A DNA stretch of 64,000 nucleotides, from contig OY829666.1 of NCBI GenBank assembly GCA_963691815.1, forward strand, positions 620,001 to 684,000. The letters run 5' to 3'. The notes under the pieces were generated by a model. It had not been told where the DNA came from and made no database searches. It was given only the letters and a program-made list of their open reading frames with translations. Position 1 is the first letter of the stretch, and the number at the start of each line of letters is the position of its first letter. Origin of the DNA: Echiichthys vipera (Eukaryota; Chordata; Actinopteri; Perciformes; Trachinidae). Below are positions 11,082 through 24,444 of the stretch, in pieces. The position numbers and the translations under genes were made by a program.

Positions 11082-14000
11082 AGGGGACAAAATTTGTGCT
11101 AGAGTGCCCTCTAGGAGCCTAAACACGTTCTTAAGTGCCCTCTAGAAATCAAAACTTGTGCTAAAGATCCCTCTAGGAGCCTAAACAAGTGCTAAAGTAC
11201 CCTCTAGAAACATAAACTTGTGCTAAAGTTCCCTCTAGGAGCCTAAACACATGGTAAAGTGCCCTTTAGAAACCAAAACTTGTGTTAAAGTGCCCTCTAC
11301 CAGCTAAAACACGTGTTAAAGTGTCCTCTACAAGCCAAACCCCATGCTAAAGTGCCCTCTAGGAGCCTAAACACGTGCTTAAGTGCCCTCTAGGAGCCAA
11401 AAGGTGTGCTAAAGTGCCATCTTAGAAGCAAAAACGTGTGCTTAAGTGCTCTCTGGGGAGCCAAAACGTGTGCTAAAGTGCTCACTTGGTAGCCAAACAC
11501 GTGCTTAAGTTCTCTCTTAGTAGCCCAAACACATGGTAAATTGCCCTTTTGGAGCCCAAACACTTGCTAAAGTCCACTCTGGGGAGCCAAAATGTGTACT
11601 ACAGTATCCTCTTTGGATCCAAAACGTGTGCTAAAGTGCCCTCTAGGAGCTAAACATGCCAGAGTACCCTCTAGAAACCAAAACTTCTGCTAAAGTTCTC
11701 TCTAGGAGCCTAAACACGTGGTAAAGTGCCCTCTAGAAACCAAAACTTCTGCTAAAGTTCTCTCTAGGAGCCTAAACACGTGGTAAAGTGCCCTCTAGAA
11801 ACCAAAACTTGTGCTAAAGTTCCCTCTAGGAGCCTAAACACGTGCTAGAGTACCCTCTAGAAACCAAAATTTGTGCTAAAGTTCCATCTAGAAGCCTAAA
11901 CACGTGGTAAAGTGCCATCTAGAAACCAAAAATTGTGCTAAAGTGCCCTTTAGGAGCCAAACACGTGTTAAAGTGCACTCTTGGGAGCCAAAACGTGTGC
12001 TAAAGTGCACTCTAGGAGCCAATCATGCTAGAGTAGCCTCTAGAAACATAAACTTGTGCTAAAATTCCCTCTAAGAGCCTAAAAACGTGCTTAAGTGCCC
12101 TCTAGGAGCCAAAAGGTGTGATAAAGTGCTGTCTTGGAAGCCAAAACATGTGCTAAAGTGCTCTCTTGAGAGCCAAAACATGTGCTAAAGTGCCCTCTAG
12201 GAGCCTTTAAATGTGCTTAAGTGCCGTCTTGGAAGCAAAAACGTGTGCTAAAGTGCTCTCTGGGAGCCAAAAAGTGTGCTAAAGTGCTCTCTTATGAGCC
12301 AAAGCATGTAATAAAGTACCCATTAGGATCCCAAACAAGTGCTAAAGTGCTCTTGTAGGAGCCCAAACACATGCTTAAGTGCACTCTTCGGAGCTAGAAC
12401 GTTTGCTAAAGTACCCTCTTTGGAGCCAAAACGTGTGCTAAAGTGCACTCTAGGAGCCAAACATGCCAGAGTACCCTCTAGAAACCAAAACTTGTGCTAA
12501 AGTTTCCTCTAGGAGCCTAAACACATGGTAAAGTGCCCTCTATACACCAAAACTTCTGCTAAAGTGCCCTCATAGGATTCCAAACACGTGTTAAAGTGCA
12601 CTCTTGGAAGCCAAAACTTGTGCTAAAGTTCCATCTAGAAGCCTAAACACGTGGTAAAGTGCCATCTAGAAACCAAAAATTGTGCTAAAGTGCCTTTTAG
12701 GAGCCAAACACGTGTTAAAGTGCACTCTTGGGAGCCAAAACGTGTGCTAAAGTGCACTCTAGGAGCCAATCCTGCTAGAGTAGCCTCTAGAGACATAAAC
12801 TTGTGCTAAAATTCCCTCTAGGAGCCTAAAAACGTGCTTAAGTGCCCTCTAGGAGCACAAAGGTGTGATAAAGTGCTGTCTTGGAAGCCAAAACATGTGC
12901 TAAAGTGCTCTCTTGAGAGCGAAAACATGTGCTAAAGTGCCCTCTAGGAGCCTTAAAACGTCCTTAAGTGCTGTCTTGGAAGCAAAAACGTGTGCTAAAG
13001 TGCTCTCTTGGGAGCCAAAACGTGTGCTAAAGTGCTCTCTTATGAGCCTAAGCATGTAATAAAGTACCCATTAGGATCCCAAACAAGTGCTAAAGTGCTC
13101 TTGTAGGAGCCCAAACTCATGCTAAAGTGCAATCTTCGGAGCTAGAACGTTTGCTAAAGTACCCTCTTTGGAGCCAAAACGTGTGCTAAAGTGCCCTCTA
13201 GGAGCCAAACATGCCAGAGTACCCCCTAGAAACCAAAACTTGTGCTAAAGTTTACTCTCGGAGCCTAAAAACGTGGTAAAGTGTACTCTAGGGGACAAAA
13301 TTTGTGCTAGAGTGCCCTCTAGGAGCCTAAACACGTTCTTAAGTGCCCTCTAGAAATCAAAACTTGTGCTAAAGATCCCTCTAGGAGCCTAAACACGTGC
13401 TAAAGTACCCTCTAGAAACATAAACTTGTGCTAAAGTTCCCTCTAGGAGCCTAAACACATGGTAAAGTGCCCTTTAGAAACCAAAACTTGTGTTAAAGTG
13501 CCCTCTACCAGCTAAAACACGTGTTAAAGTGTCCTCTACAAGCCAAACCCCATGCTAAAGTGCCCTCTAGGAGCCTAAACACGTGCTTAATTGCCCTCTA
13601 GGAGCCTTAAAACGTGCTTAAGTGCTGTCTTGGATGCAAAAACGTGTGCTAAAGTGCTCTCTTGGGAGCCAAAACGTGTGCTAAAGTGCTCTCTTATGAG
13701 CCAAAGCATGTAATAAAGTACCCATTAGGATCCCAAACAAGTGCTAAAGTGCTCTTGTAGGAGCCCAAACACATGCTAAAGTGCAATCTTCGGAGCTAGA
13801 ACGTTTGCTAAAGTACCCTCTTTGGAGCCAAAACGTGTGCTAAAGTGCCCTCTAGGAGCCAAACATGCCAGATTACCCCCTAGAAACCAAAACTTGTGCT
13901 AAAGTTTACTCTCGGAGCCTAAACACGTGGTAAAGTGTACTCTAGGGGACAAAATTTGTGCTAGAGTGCCCTCTAGGAGCCTAAACACGTTCTTAAGTGC

Positions 14001-16130
14001 CCTCTAGAAATCAAAACTTGTGCTAAAGATCCCTCTAGGAGCCTAAACACGTGCTAAAGTACCCTCTAGAAACATAAACTTGTGCTAAAGTTCCCTCTAG
14101 GAGCCTAAACACATGGTAAAGTGCCCTTTAGAAACCAAAACTTGTGTTAAAGTGCCCTCTACCAGCTAAAACACGTGTTAAAGTGTCCTCTACAAGCCAA
14201 ACCCCATGCTAAAGTGCCCTCTAGGAGCCTAAACACGTGCTTAAGTGCCCTCTAGGAGCCAAAAGGTGTGCTAAAGTGCCATCTTAGAAGCAAAAACGTG
14301 TGCTTAAGTGCTCTCTGGGGAGCCAAAACGTGTGCTAAAGTGCTCACTTGGTAGCCAAACACGTGCTTATGTTATCTCTTAGTAGCCCAAACACATGCTA
14401 AATTGCCCTTTTGGAGCCCAAACACTTGCTAAAGTCCACTCTGGGGAGCCAAAATGTGTGCTACAGTATCCTCTTTGGATCCAAAACGTGTGCTAAAGTG
14501 CCCTCTAGGAGCTAAACATGCCAGAGTACCCTCTAGAAACCAAAACTTCTGCTAAAGTTCTCTCTAGGAGCCTAAACACGTGGTAAAGTGCCCTCTAGAA
14601 ACCAAAACTTGTGCTAAAGTTCCCTCTAGGAGCCTAAACACGTGCTAGAGTACCCTCTAGAAACCAAAATTTGTGCTAAAGTTCCATCTAGAAGCCTAAA
14701 CACGTGGTAAAGTGCCATCTAGAAACCAAAAATTGTGCTAAAGTGCCCTTTAGGAGCCAAACACGTGTTAAAGTGCACTCTTGGGAGCCAAAACGTGTGC
14801 TAAAGTGCACTCTAGGAGCCAATCATGCTAGAGTAGCCTCTAGAAACATAAACTTGTGCTAAAATTCCCTCTAGGAGCCTAAAAACGTGCTTAAGTGCCC
14901 TCTAGGAGCCAAAAGGTGTGATAAAGTGCTGTCTTGGAAGCCAAAACATGTGCTAAAGTGCTCTCTTGAGAGCCAAAACATGTGCTAAAGTGCCCTCTAG
15001 GAGCCTTTAAACGTGCTAAAGTGCCGTCTTGGAAGCAAAAACGTGTGCTAAAGTGCTCTCTGGGAGCCAAAAAGTGTGCTAAAGTGCTCTCTTATGAGCC
15101 AAAGCATGTAATAAAGTACCCATTAGGATCCTAAACAAGTGCTAAAGTGCTCTTGTAGGAGCCCAAACACATGCTTAAGTGCACTCTTCGGAGCTAAAAC
15201 GTTTGCTAAAGTACCCTCTTTGGAGCCAAAACGTGTGCTAAAGTGTACTCTAGGAGCCAAACATGCCAGAGTACCCTCTAGAAACCAAAACTTGTGCTAA
15301 AGTTTCCTCTAGGAGCCTAAACACATGGTAAAGTGCCCTCTATACACCAAAACTTCTGCTAAAGTGCCCTCATAGGATTCCAAACACGTGTTAAAGTGCA
15401 CTCTTGGAAGCCAAAACTTGTGCTAAAGGTCCATCTAGAAGCCTAAACACGTGGTAAAGTGCCATCTAGAAACCAAAAATTGTGCTAAAGTGCCCTTTAG
15501 GAGCCAAACACGTGTTAAAGTGCACTCTTGGGAGCCAAAACGTGTGCTAAAGTGCACTCTAGGAGCCAATCATGCTAGAGTAGCCTCTAGAAACATAAAC
15601 TTGTGCTAAAATTCCCTCTAGGAGCCTAAAAACGTGCTTAAGTGCCCTCTAGGAGCACAAAGGTGTGATAAAGTGCTGTCTTGGAAGCCAAAACATGTGC
15701 TAAAGTGCTCTCTTGAGAGCCAAAACATGTGCTAAAGTGCCCTCTAGGAGCCTTAAAACGTGCTTAAGTGCTGTCTTGGAAGCAAAAACGTGTGCTAAAG
15801 TGCTCTCTTGGGAGCCAAAACGTGTGCTAAAGTGCTCTCTTATGAGCCAAAGCATGTAATAAAGTACCCATTAGGATCCCAAACAAGTGCTAAAGTGCTC
15901 TTGTAGGAGCCCAAACACATGCTAAAGTGCAATCTTCGGAGCTAGAACGTTTGCTAAAGTACCCTCTTTGGAGCCAAAACGTGTGCTAAAGTGCACTCTA
16001 GGAGCCAAACATGCCAGAGTACCCTCTAGAAACCAAAACTTGTGCTAAAGTTTCCTCTAGGAGCTTAAACACATGGTAAAGTGCCCTCTAGAAACCAAAA
16101 CTTCTGCTAAAGTGCCCTCATAGGATTCCA
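11082..16130. repeat. Higher-order repeat of 2.8 kb, two copies
   Basis: The marker AATC(A/C)TGCTAGAGTAGCC starts at 12021, 12768, 14821 and 15568. The inner spacing of 747 bp is kept in both copies, and the copy-to-copy distance is 2800 bp for both pairs. A second marker (AGGGGACAAAATTTGTGC) lies at 11082 and 13944, 2862 bp apart. The extra 62 bp is explained by a visible two-monomer duplication near 11693-11816 in the first copy only. An extra partial copy of the same units lies near 13290. Confidence 0.87.
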
Positions 16131-17299
16131 AACAAGTGTTAAAGTGCACTCTTGGGAGCCAAAACTTGTGCTAAAGTTCCCTCTAGGAGCGAAACATGCT
16201 AGAGAACCCTCTAGAAACCAAAACTTTTTCTAAAGTTCCCTCTAGGAGCCTAAACACGTGCTAGAGTACCCTCTAGAAACCAAAACCTTTGCTAAAGTTC
16301 CCTCTAGAAGCCTAAACACGTAGTAAAGTGCCTTCTAGAAACCAAAAATTGTGCTAAAGTGCCCTCTAGGAGCCAAACACGTGTTAAAGTGCACTCTTTG
16401 GAGCCAAAACGTGTGCTAAAGTTTTCGCTCAGAGCCAAACATGCTAGAGTACCCTCTAGAAACCAAAACTTGTGCTAAAGTTCCCTCTAGGAGCCTTAAA
16501 ACGTGCCTAAGTGCCCTCTAGGAGCCAAAAGGTGTGATAAAGTGCCGTCATGGAAGCCAGAACATGTGCTAAAGTGCTCTCTTGAGAGCTAAAACATGTG
16601 CTAAAGTGCCCTTTAGGAGCCTAAAAACGTGCTCAAGTGCCGTCTTGGAAGCCAAAACGTGTGCTAAAGTGCTCTCTTAGTAGCCAAAGCATGTGCTAAA
16701 GTGCCCTCTGGGATCCCAAACACGTGCTAAAGTGCTCTCGTAGGAGCCAAAACACATGCTAAAGTGCACTCTTCGGAGCTAGAACGTTTGCTAAAGTACC
16801 CTCAAAGGATTCCAAACACGTGTTAAAGTGCACTATTGGGAGCCAAAACTTGTGCGAAAGTTCCCTCTAGGAGCCAAACATGCTAGAGTACCCTCTAGAA
16901 TCAAAAACGTGTGCTAAAGTTCCCTCTAAAAGCCTAAACACGTGCTAGAGTACCCTCTAGAAACCAAAACTTGTGCTTAAGTTCCCTCTAAAAGCCTAAA
17001 CCAAAAATTGTGCTAAAGTGCCCTCTAGGAGCCAAACACGTGTTAAAGTGCACTCTTGGGAGCCAAAGCGTGTGCTAAAGTGCTCTTTTGGGAGCCAGAT
17101 CGCGTGCTAAAGTGCTCTCTTAGGAGCCCAAACATGTGCTTAAGTGCCCTCTAGGAGCCCAAACACGTGCAAAAGTGCACTCTTGGGAGCCAAAACGTTT
17201 GCCAAAGTATACTCATAGGAGCCAAAACGTGTGCTAAAGTGCCATCTAGGAGCCAGACATGCTAAAGTACCTTCTAAAAACCAAAACTTGTGCTAAAGT

Positions 17300-18118
17300 T
17301 CCCTCTAGAAGCCAAAACGTGTGCTAAAGTGCCGTTTCTGAAGCCAAAACATCCGCTATAAGTGCTCTCTTGGGAGCCAAAACGTGTGCTAAAATGCTCT
17401 ATCAGGAGCCAAAACTTTTGCTAACGTTCCCTCTAGGAGCCTAAACACGTGGTAAAGTACCCTCTAGAAACCAAAACTTGTGCTAAAGTGCCGTCTAGGA
17501 GCCCAAACACGTGTTAAAGTGTCCTCTACGAACCAAACCCTGTGCTAAAGTGCCCTTTAGGAGCCTAAACACGTGCTTAAGTTCCCTATAGGAGCAAAAA
17601 CGTGTGCTAAAGTTGCGTCTTGGAAGCTAAAATGTCTGCAAAAGTGCTCTCTTTGGAGCAGAACATGTGCTTAAGTGCTATCTCAGGAGCCAAAGCATGT
17701 GCTAAAGTTCCCTCTAGAAGCCAAAACGTGTGCTAAAGTGCCGTTTCTGAAGCCAAAACATCCGCTAAAGTGCTCTCTTGGGAGCCAAAACGTGTGCTAA
17801 AATGCTCTATCAGGAGCCAAAACTTTTGCTAACGTTCCCTCTAGGAGCCTAAACACGTGGTAAAGTACCCTCTAGAAACCAAAACTTGTGCTAAAGTGCC
17901 GTCTAGGAGCCCAAACACGTGTTAAAGTGTCCTCTACGAACCAAACCCTGTGCTAAAGTGCCCTTTAGGAGCCTAAACACGTGCTTAAGTTCCCTATAGG
18001 AGCAAAAACGTGTGCTAAAGTTGCGTCTTGGAAGCTAAAATGTCTGCAAAAGTGCTCTCTTTGGAGCAGAACATGTGCTTAAGTGCTATCTCAGGAGCCA
18101 AAGCATGTGCTAAAGTTC
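17300..18118. repeat. 409-bp tandem duplication within satellite
   Basis: The marker CCGTTTCTGAAGCC starts at 17332 and 17741. The units that follow (CATCCGCTA..., ATGCTCTATCAGG, GAAGCTAAAATGTCTGC, GAGCAGAACATGTGC) are the same in order and sequence. The first copy has one extra base in CCGCTATAAGTG where the second reads CCGCTAAAGTG. Near-identity points to a recent duplication. Confidence 0.88.
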
Positions 18119-21100
18119 CCTCTAAGAGCCCAAACACGTGCTAAAGTGCTCTCTAAGGAGCCCAAACACGTGCTAAAGTGCAGTCCTGGGAGCCAAAACG
18201 TGTGCCAAAGTATCCTCTTTGGAGCCAAAACTTGTGCTAAAGTGCCATCTAGTAGCCAAGAGTACAACATGCCAGAGTACCCTCTAGAAACCAAAACTTG
18301 TGCAAACGTTCCCTCTAGGAGCCTAAACACGTGGTAAAGTGCCCTCTAGAAACCAAAACTTGTGCTAAAGTGCCGTCTAGGAGCCCAAACACATGTTAAA
18401 GTGTCCTCTACGAGCCAAACCCTGTGCTTAAGTTCCCTCTAGGAGCCCAAACACGTGTTAAAGTGTCCTCTAGGAGCCAAAATGTGTGCTATAGTGTCGT
18501 CGTGGAATCCAAAACGTCTGCTAAAGTGCTCTCTTGGGAGCCAAAACGTGTGCTAAAGTGCTCTCTCAGGAGCCAAAGAATGTGCTAAAGTGCCCTCCAG
18601 GAGCCCAAACACGTGTTAAAGTGTCCTCTACGAGCCAAACCCTGTGCTAAAGTGCCCTCTAGGAGCCTAAACACGAGCCTAAGTGCCCTCTTGGAGCCAA
18701 AACGTGTGCTAAAGTGCCGTCTTGGAAGCCAAAAGGTCTGCTAAAGTGCTCTCTTGGGAGCCAAATTTTGTGCTTAATTGCTCTCTTAGGAGCCAAAGCA
18801 TGTGCTAAAGTTCCCTCTAGGAGCCCAAACTCTTGCTAAAGTGCTCTCTTAGGAGCCCAAAGAGGTGCTAAAGATCCCACTTGGAGCCCAAACACGTGCT
18901 AAAGTGCAGTCTTGGGAGCCAAAACGTGAGCTAAAGTATCCTCTTTGGAGCCAAAACGTGTGCTAAAGTGCCCTCTAGGAGCCAAACATGCCAAAGTACC
19001 TCCTAGAAACCAAAACTTGTTCTAAAGTTCACTCTCGGAGCCTAAACACGTGGTAAAGTGTACTCTAGGGTACAAAATTTGTACTAGATTGCCCTCTAGG
19101 AGCCTAAACACGTTCTTAAGTGCCCTCTAGAAATCAACACTTGTGCTAAAGATCCCTCTAGGAGCCTAAACACGTGCTAAAGTATCCTCTAGAAAAAAAA
19201 CTTGTGCTAAAGTGCCATCTTAGAAGCCAAAACGTGTGCTTAAGTGCTCTCTGGGGAGCCAAAACGTGTGCTAAAGTGCTCACTTGGTAGCCAAACACGT
19301 GCTAAAGTTCTCTCTTAGTAGCCCAAACACATGCTAAATTGCCCTTTTGGAGCCCAAACACTTGCTAAAGTCCACTCTGGGGAGCCAAAACTTGTGCTAC
19401 AGTATCCTCTTTGGATCCAAAACGTGTGCTAAAGTGCCCTCTAGGAGCTAAACATGCCAGAGTACCCTCTAGAAACCAAAACTTCTGCTAAAGTTCTCTC
19501 TAGGAGCCTAAACACGTGGTAAAGTGCCCTCTAGAAACCAAAACTTGTGCTAAAGTTCCCTCTAGGAGCCTAAACACGTGCTAGAGTACCCTCTAGAAAC
19601 CAAAACTTGTGCTAAAGTTCCATCTAGAAGCCTAAACATGTGGTCAAGTGCCATCTAGAAACCAAAAATTGTGCTAAAGTGCCCTTTAGGAGCCAAACAC
19701 GTGTTAAAGTGCACTCTTGGGAGCCAAAACATGTGCTAAAGTGCCCTCTAGGAGCCTTAAAACGTGCTCAAGTGCCGTCTTGGAAGCCAAAACGTGTGCT
19801 AAAGTGCTCTATCAGGAGCCAAAACTTGTGCTAACGTTCCCTCTAGGAGCCTAAACACGTGGTAAAGTACCCTCTAGAAACCAAAACTTGTCTTAAAGTG
19901 CCCTCCAGGAGCCCAAACACGTGTTAAAGTGTCCTCTACGAACCAAACCCTGTGCTAAAGTGCCCTTTAGGAGCCTAAACACGTGCTTAAGTTCCCTATA
20001 GGAGCAAAAAAGTGTGCTAAAGTTGCGTCTTGGAAGCTAAAATAACTGCAAAAGTGCTCTCTTTGGAGCAGAACGTGTGCTTAAGTGCTCTCTCAGGAGC
20101 CAAAGCATGTGCTAAAGTTCCCTCTAAGAGCCCAAACACGTGCTAAAGTGCTCTCTTAGGAGCCCAAACACGTGCTAAAGTGCCCTCTTGGAGCCCAAAC
20201 ACGTGCTAAAGTGCAGTCCTGGGAGCCAAAACGTGTGCCAAAGTATCCTCTTTGGAGCCAAAACTTGTGCTAAAGTGCCATCTAGTAGCCATGAGTACAA
20301 CATGCCAGAGTACCCTCTAGAAACCAAAACTTGTGCAAACGTTCCCTCTAGGAGCCTAAACACGTGGTAAAGTGCCCTCTAGAAACCAAAACTTGTGCTA
20401 AAGTGCCGTCTAGGAGCCCAAACACATGTTAAAGTGTCCTCTACGAGCCAAACCCTGTGCTTAAGTTCCCTCTAGGAGCCCAAACACGTGTTAAAGTGTC
20501 CTATAGGAGCCAAAACGTGTGCTATAGTGTCGTCGTGGAATCCAAAACGTCTGCTAAAGTGCTCTCTTGGGAGCCAAAACGTGTGCTAAAGGGCTCTCTC
20601 AGGAGCCAAAGAATGTGCTAAAGTGCCCTCCAGGAGCCCAAACACGTGTTAAAGTGTCCTCTACGAGCCAAACCCTGTGCTAAAGTGCCCTCTAGGGGCC
20701 TAAACACGAGCCTAAGTGCCCTCTTGGAGCCAAAACGTGTGCTAAAGTGCCGTCTTGGAAGCCAAAAGGTCTGCTAAAGTGCTCTCTTGGGAGCCAAATT
20801 TTGTGCTTAATTGCTCTCTTAAGAGCCAAAGCATGTGCTAAAGTTCCCTCTAGGAGCCCAAACTCTTGCTAAAGTGCTCTCTTAGGAGCCCAAAGAGGTG
20901 CTAAAGATCCCACTTGGAGCCCAAACACGTGCTAAAGTGCAGTCTTGGGAGCCAAAACGTGAGCTAAAGTATCCTCTTTGGAGCCAAAACGGGTGCTAAA
21001 GTGCCCTCTAGGCGCCAAACATGCCAAAGTACCTCCTAGAAACCAAAACTTGTGCTAAAGTTCACTCTCGGAGCCTAAACACGTGGTAAAGTGTACTCTA

Positions 21101-21900
21101 GGGGACAAAATTTGTACTAGAGTGCCCTCTAGGAGCCTAAACACGTTCTTAAGTGTCCTCTAGAAATCAGCACTTGTGCTAAAGATCCCTCTAGGAGCCT
21201 AAACACGTGCTAAAGTACCCTCTAGAAAAAAAAACTTGTGCTAAAATGCCATCTTAGAAGCCAAAACGTGTGCTTAAGTGCTCTCTTGGGAGCCAAAACG
21301 TGTGCTCAAGTGCTCACTTGTTAGCCAAACACGTGCTAAAGTTCTCTCTTAGTAGCCCAAACACATGCTAAATTGCCCTTTTGGAGCCCAAACACTTGCT
21401 AAAGTCCACTCTGGGGAGCCAAAACGTGTGCTACGGTATCCTCTTTGGATCCAAAACGTGTGCTAAAGTGCCCTCTAGGAGCTAAACATGCCAGAGTACC
21501 CTCTAGAAACCAAAACTTCTGCTAAAGTTCTCTCTAGGAGCCTAAACACGTGGTGAAGTGCCCTCTAGAAACCAAAACTTGTGCTAAAGTTCCCTCTAGG
21601 AGCCTAAACACGTGCTAGAGTACCCTCTAGAAACCAAAACTTGTGCCAAAGTTCCATCTAGAAGCCTAAACACGTGGTAAAGTGCCATCTAGAAACCAAA
21701 AATTGTGCTAAAGTGCCCTTTAGGAGCCAAACACGTGTTAAAGTGCACTCTTGGGAGCCAAAACATGTGCTAAAGTGCCCTCTAGGAGCCTAAAAACGTG
21801 CTCAAGTGCCGTCTTGGAAGCCAAAACGTGTGCTAAAGTGCTCTCTTAGTAGCCAAAGCATGTGCTAAAGTGCCCTCTGGGATCCCAAACACGTGCTAAA
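17800..21900. repeat. Higher-order repeat of 2.03 kb, two copies
   Basis: The odd unit containing AGTACAACATGCC begins at 18261 and 20294, and the unit AGGG(T/G)ACAAAATTTGTACTAG at 19067 and 21100. Both pairs are exactly 2033 bp apart. A related single copy of the AGTACAACATGCC unit lies at 10516. Copy edges are approximate because the flanking units are also satellite. Confidence 0.87.
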
Positions 21901-23332
21901 GTGCTCTCGTAGGAGCCAAAACACATGCTAAAGTGCACTCTTCGGAGCTAGAACGTTTGCTAAAGTACCCTCAAAGGATTCCAAACACGTGTTAAAGTGC
22001 ACTATTGGGAGCCAAAACTTGTGCGAAAGTTCCCTCTAGGAGCCAAACATGCTAGAGTACCCTCTAGAATCAAAAATGTGTGCTAAAGTTCGCTCTAGGA
22101 GCCTAAACACGTGCTAGAGTACCCTCTAGAAACCAAAACTTGTGCTAAAGTTCCCTCTAAAAGCCTAAACACGTGGTAAAGTGCCTTCTAGAAACCAAAT
22201 ATTGTGCTAAAGTGCCCTCTAGGAGCCAAACACGTGTTAAAGTGCACTCTTGGGAGCCAAAGCGTGTGCTAAAGTTCCCTCTAGGAGCCAAACATGCCAG
22301 AGTACCCTCTAGAAGCCATAACTTGTGCTAAAGTGGCGCCTTGGAAACCAAAACGTGTGCTAAAGTGCCCTCTAGGAGCCTAAACACGTGCTAAAGTGCC
22401 CTCTAGAAATCAAAACTTCTGCTAACGTGCCCTCCAGGAGCCCAAACAGATGTTAAAGTGTCCTCTATGAGCCAAACCCTGTGCTAAAGTGCCCTCTAGG
22501 AGCCCAAACACTTGCAAAAGTGCCCTCTTCTAGCCCAAACACGTGCTAAAGTGCACTCTTTGAAGCCAAAACGTGTGCTTAAGTGCCCTCTAGGAGCCCA
22601 AACATGCCAGAGTACCCTCTAGAAGCCAAAACTTGTGCTAAAGTGGCGTGTTGGAAGCCAAAACGTGTGCTAAAGTTTCCTCTAGGAGCCTAAACACGTG
22701 CTAGAGTACCCTCTAGAAACCAAAACTTGTGCTAAAGTTCCCTCTAGAAGCCTAAACACGTGGTAAAGTGCCTTCTAGAAACCAAAAATTGTGCTAAAGT
22801 GCCCTCTGGGATCCAAACACGTGCTAAAGTGCACTCTTGGGAGCCAAAACGTGTACTAAAGTTCCCTCTAGGAGCCAAACTAGCCAGAGTACCCTCTAGA
22901 AGCCAAAACTTGTGCCAAAGTGGCGTGTTTGAAGCCAAAACGTGTGCTAAAGTGCCCTCTAGGAGCCTAAACACGTGCTAAAGTGCCCTCTAGAAACCAA
23001 AACTTCTGCTAAAGTGCCCTCCAGGAGCCCAAACACGTGTTAAAGTGTCCTCTACGAGCCAAACCCTGTGCTAAAGTGCCCTCTAGGAGCCTAAACATTT
23101 GCTTAGTGCCCTCTAGGAGCCAAAACGTGTCCTAAAGTGTTGTCTTGGAAGCCAAAACGTCTGCTAAAGTGCTCTCTTAGGAGAAACAGCATGTGCTTAA
23201 GTTCCCTCTAGGAGCCCAAACATGTGCTCTAGTTCTCTCTTAGGAGCCAAACCCCATGCTAAAGTGCCCTCTAGGAGCCAAACATGCCAGAGTACCCTCT
23301 AGAAACCAAAACTTGTGCTAAAGTTCCCTCTA

Positions 23333-24069
23333 CACTGCAAAAATTTAAATCTAACTAAGGTTAGAAATCTTAAATATAGTCAAAATGTCTAGTTTTTTTT
23401 CTGCCAAGATATTTCTTCCTACCAAGCAGTTTTTGTGTAAGAGCATTTCACTTGTTTTAAGAAGTATTTCTCTTCATAATCTTAATAAGGTATTATAACT
23501 TGTTATTGAGATTTTATTGCTGGTTATAAGCAGGTTCATGCTTATAATGAGGATTACCATAATACTAAAGGTGTTACATCGACGCTCACAAGTATAAAAC
23601 TGCTTGGTCAAAGTTAGTATTTCTTATTTCAAGCGTCTTATCCTTCTAATCGCTTAACATTTTTAAATAACAGTTAACAATTGAATGGAATTCATTTTTT
23701 ATTGTCATTCTTACAACACGCAACAATTACATATGCCCAGATGAAATTCAGTGCAGAGAAGTATAGTCAAACCGATGCTTTAAAAATATATTATCTGCTC
23801 ATCCATTATCATGTTTAAGTGAGTGGGCACTGTGCTTAAATCTCATTTAACAAATAAAGGTTGGAATTATATTCATCATGCCAAGACCATTTAGCCATTA
23901 AGATTAAGACATGTTTACTAAATATGTAAATAACCTCAAGGAAAGAACCCATATTGCAGACAGATTCAGTGCAAACACCAAGGTAAAACACATTTTCATC
24001 TGCTATCAAAGACCATAATTTATGTAAAATTCCAAGACAGCATTAAAAGCTTTCAACAATAGGAACAAG
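23333..24069. other. Noncoding 3' flank of EnSpm transposase gene
   Basis: AT-rich sequence between the transposon terminus and the last visible transposase codons. The outer part has the AAATCTTAAATAT, GTCTAGTTTTT and TTCTTATTTCAAG runs that I associate with EnSpm subterminal DNA in fish. No open frame or RNA gene was recognised. Confidence 0.6.
23698..23703 (-). promoter_or_regulatory. Possible polyadenylation signal AATAAA
   Basis: The minus strand reads ACAATAAAAAATG here, about 370 bp past the last transposase-related stop at 24070. It is the best-placed AATAAA for ending the transposase transcript; another AATAAA lies inside the C-terminal coding remnant. The motif is common by chance in AT-rich DNA. 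Confidence 0.35.
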
Positions 24070-24444
24070 TTAGTCATTTAAACCAGTGTGACATTCAATT
24101 ACATCCTGAACATAGTATTTTATTTGTACATAAGTTTGCCTCCGGCTGCTGATTGTGTAATAAGAGGTAGAATCAACCAGCCTTTCAGCATCAGCTAATT
24201 CGGTGCCCTGTGCAAGGTGTGGGACTTCAACTTGATAAGCCATGACATTTCTATCAAAGCATGTAGTTTGAAATGGTTAATATTCCAAAAAATAAAGCCT
24301 TGAATCAACAAGATATATTTTTTTGACCAATACAAATTCTGGCATATTATCATTCAATACTTTAGCAAGTATCATGGACTTCTCAGTTATGTATTTATTA
24401 CCATTTATCACAAGCCAGTTAACTGATACTGCGTTTTTTACTTC
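24070..24444 (-). pseudogene. Displaced C-terminal segment of EnSpm transposase
   Basis: Directly after the main transposase stop, a frame shifted by one base stays protein-like for 124 codons. It starts EVKNAVSVNWLVINGNKY, has one in-frame TAA (24279-24277), and continues through MAYQVEVPHLAQGTEL and TYVQIKYYVQDVIEC to a stop at 24072-24070. From memory, related fish and cnidarian proteins continue past the catalytic domain with a segment of this kind. One extra base (T at about 24445) and one nonsense codon therefore seem to have removed the original C-terminus. A naturally shorter protein is the alternative. Alignment to intact relatives would decide. Confidence 0.65.

Larger units (their letters stand above)
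1366..23332. repeat. Satellite block I, 31-bp monomer with higher-order repeats
   Basis: A continuous tandem array of a roughly 31-bp unit. Each unit starts CTAAAGTGC (or TAAAGTTCC, TAGAGTACC), continues with CCTCTAGGAGC or a variant (CTCTTGGGAGCC, GTCTTGGAAGCC, CCTCTAGAAACC), and ends in an A-rich step plus CACGTG, CGTGTG or CTTGTG. Shortened units containing CCAAACATGC also recur. Variant units follow each other in fixed orders, which creates the higher-order repeats listed separately. No gene or RNA was found in these 22 kb. Open frames of 60-90 codons are by-products, since three 31-bp units equal 31 codons. The right edge is sharp, at the EnSpm terminus. Confidence 0.97.
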
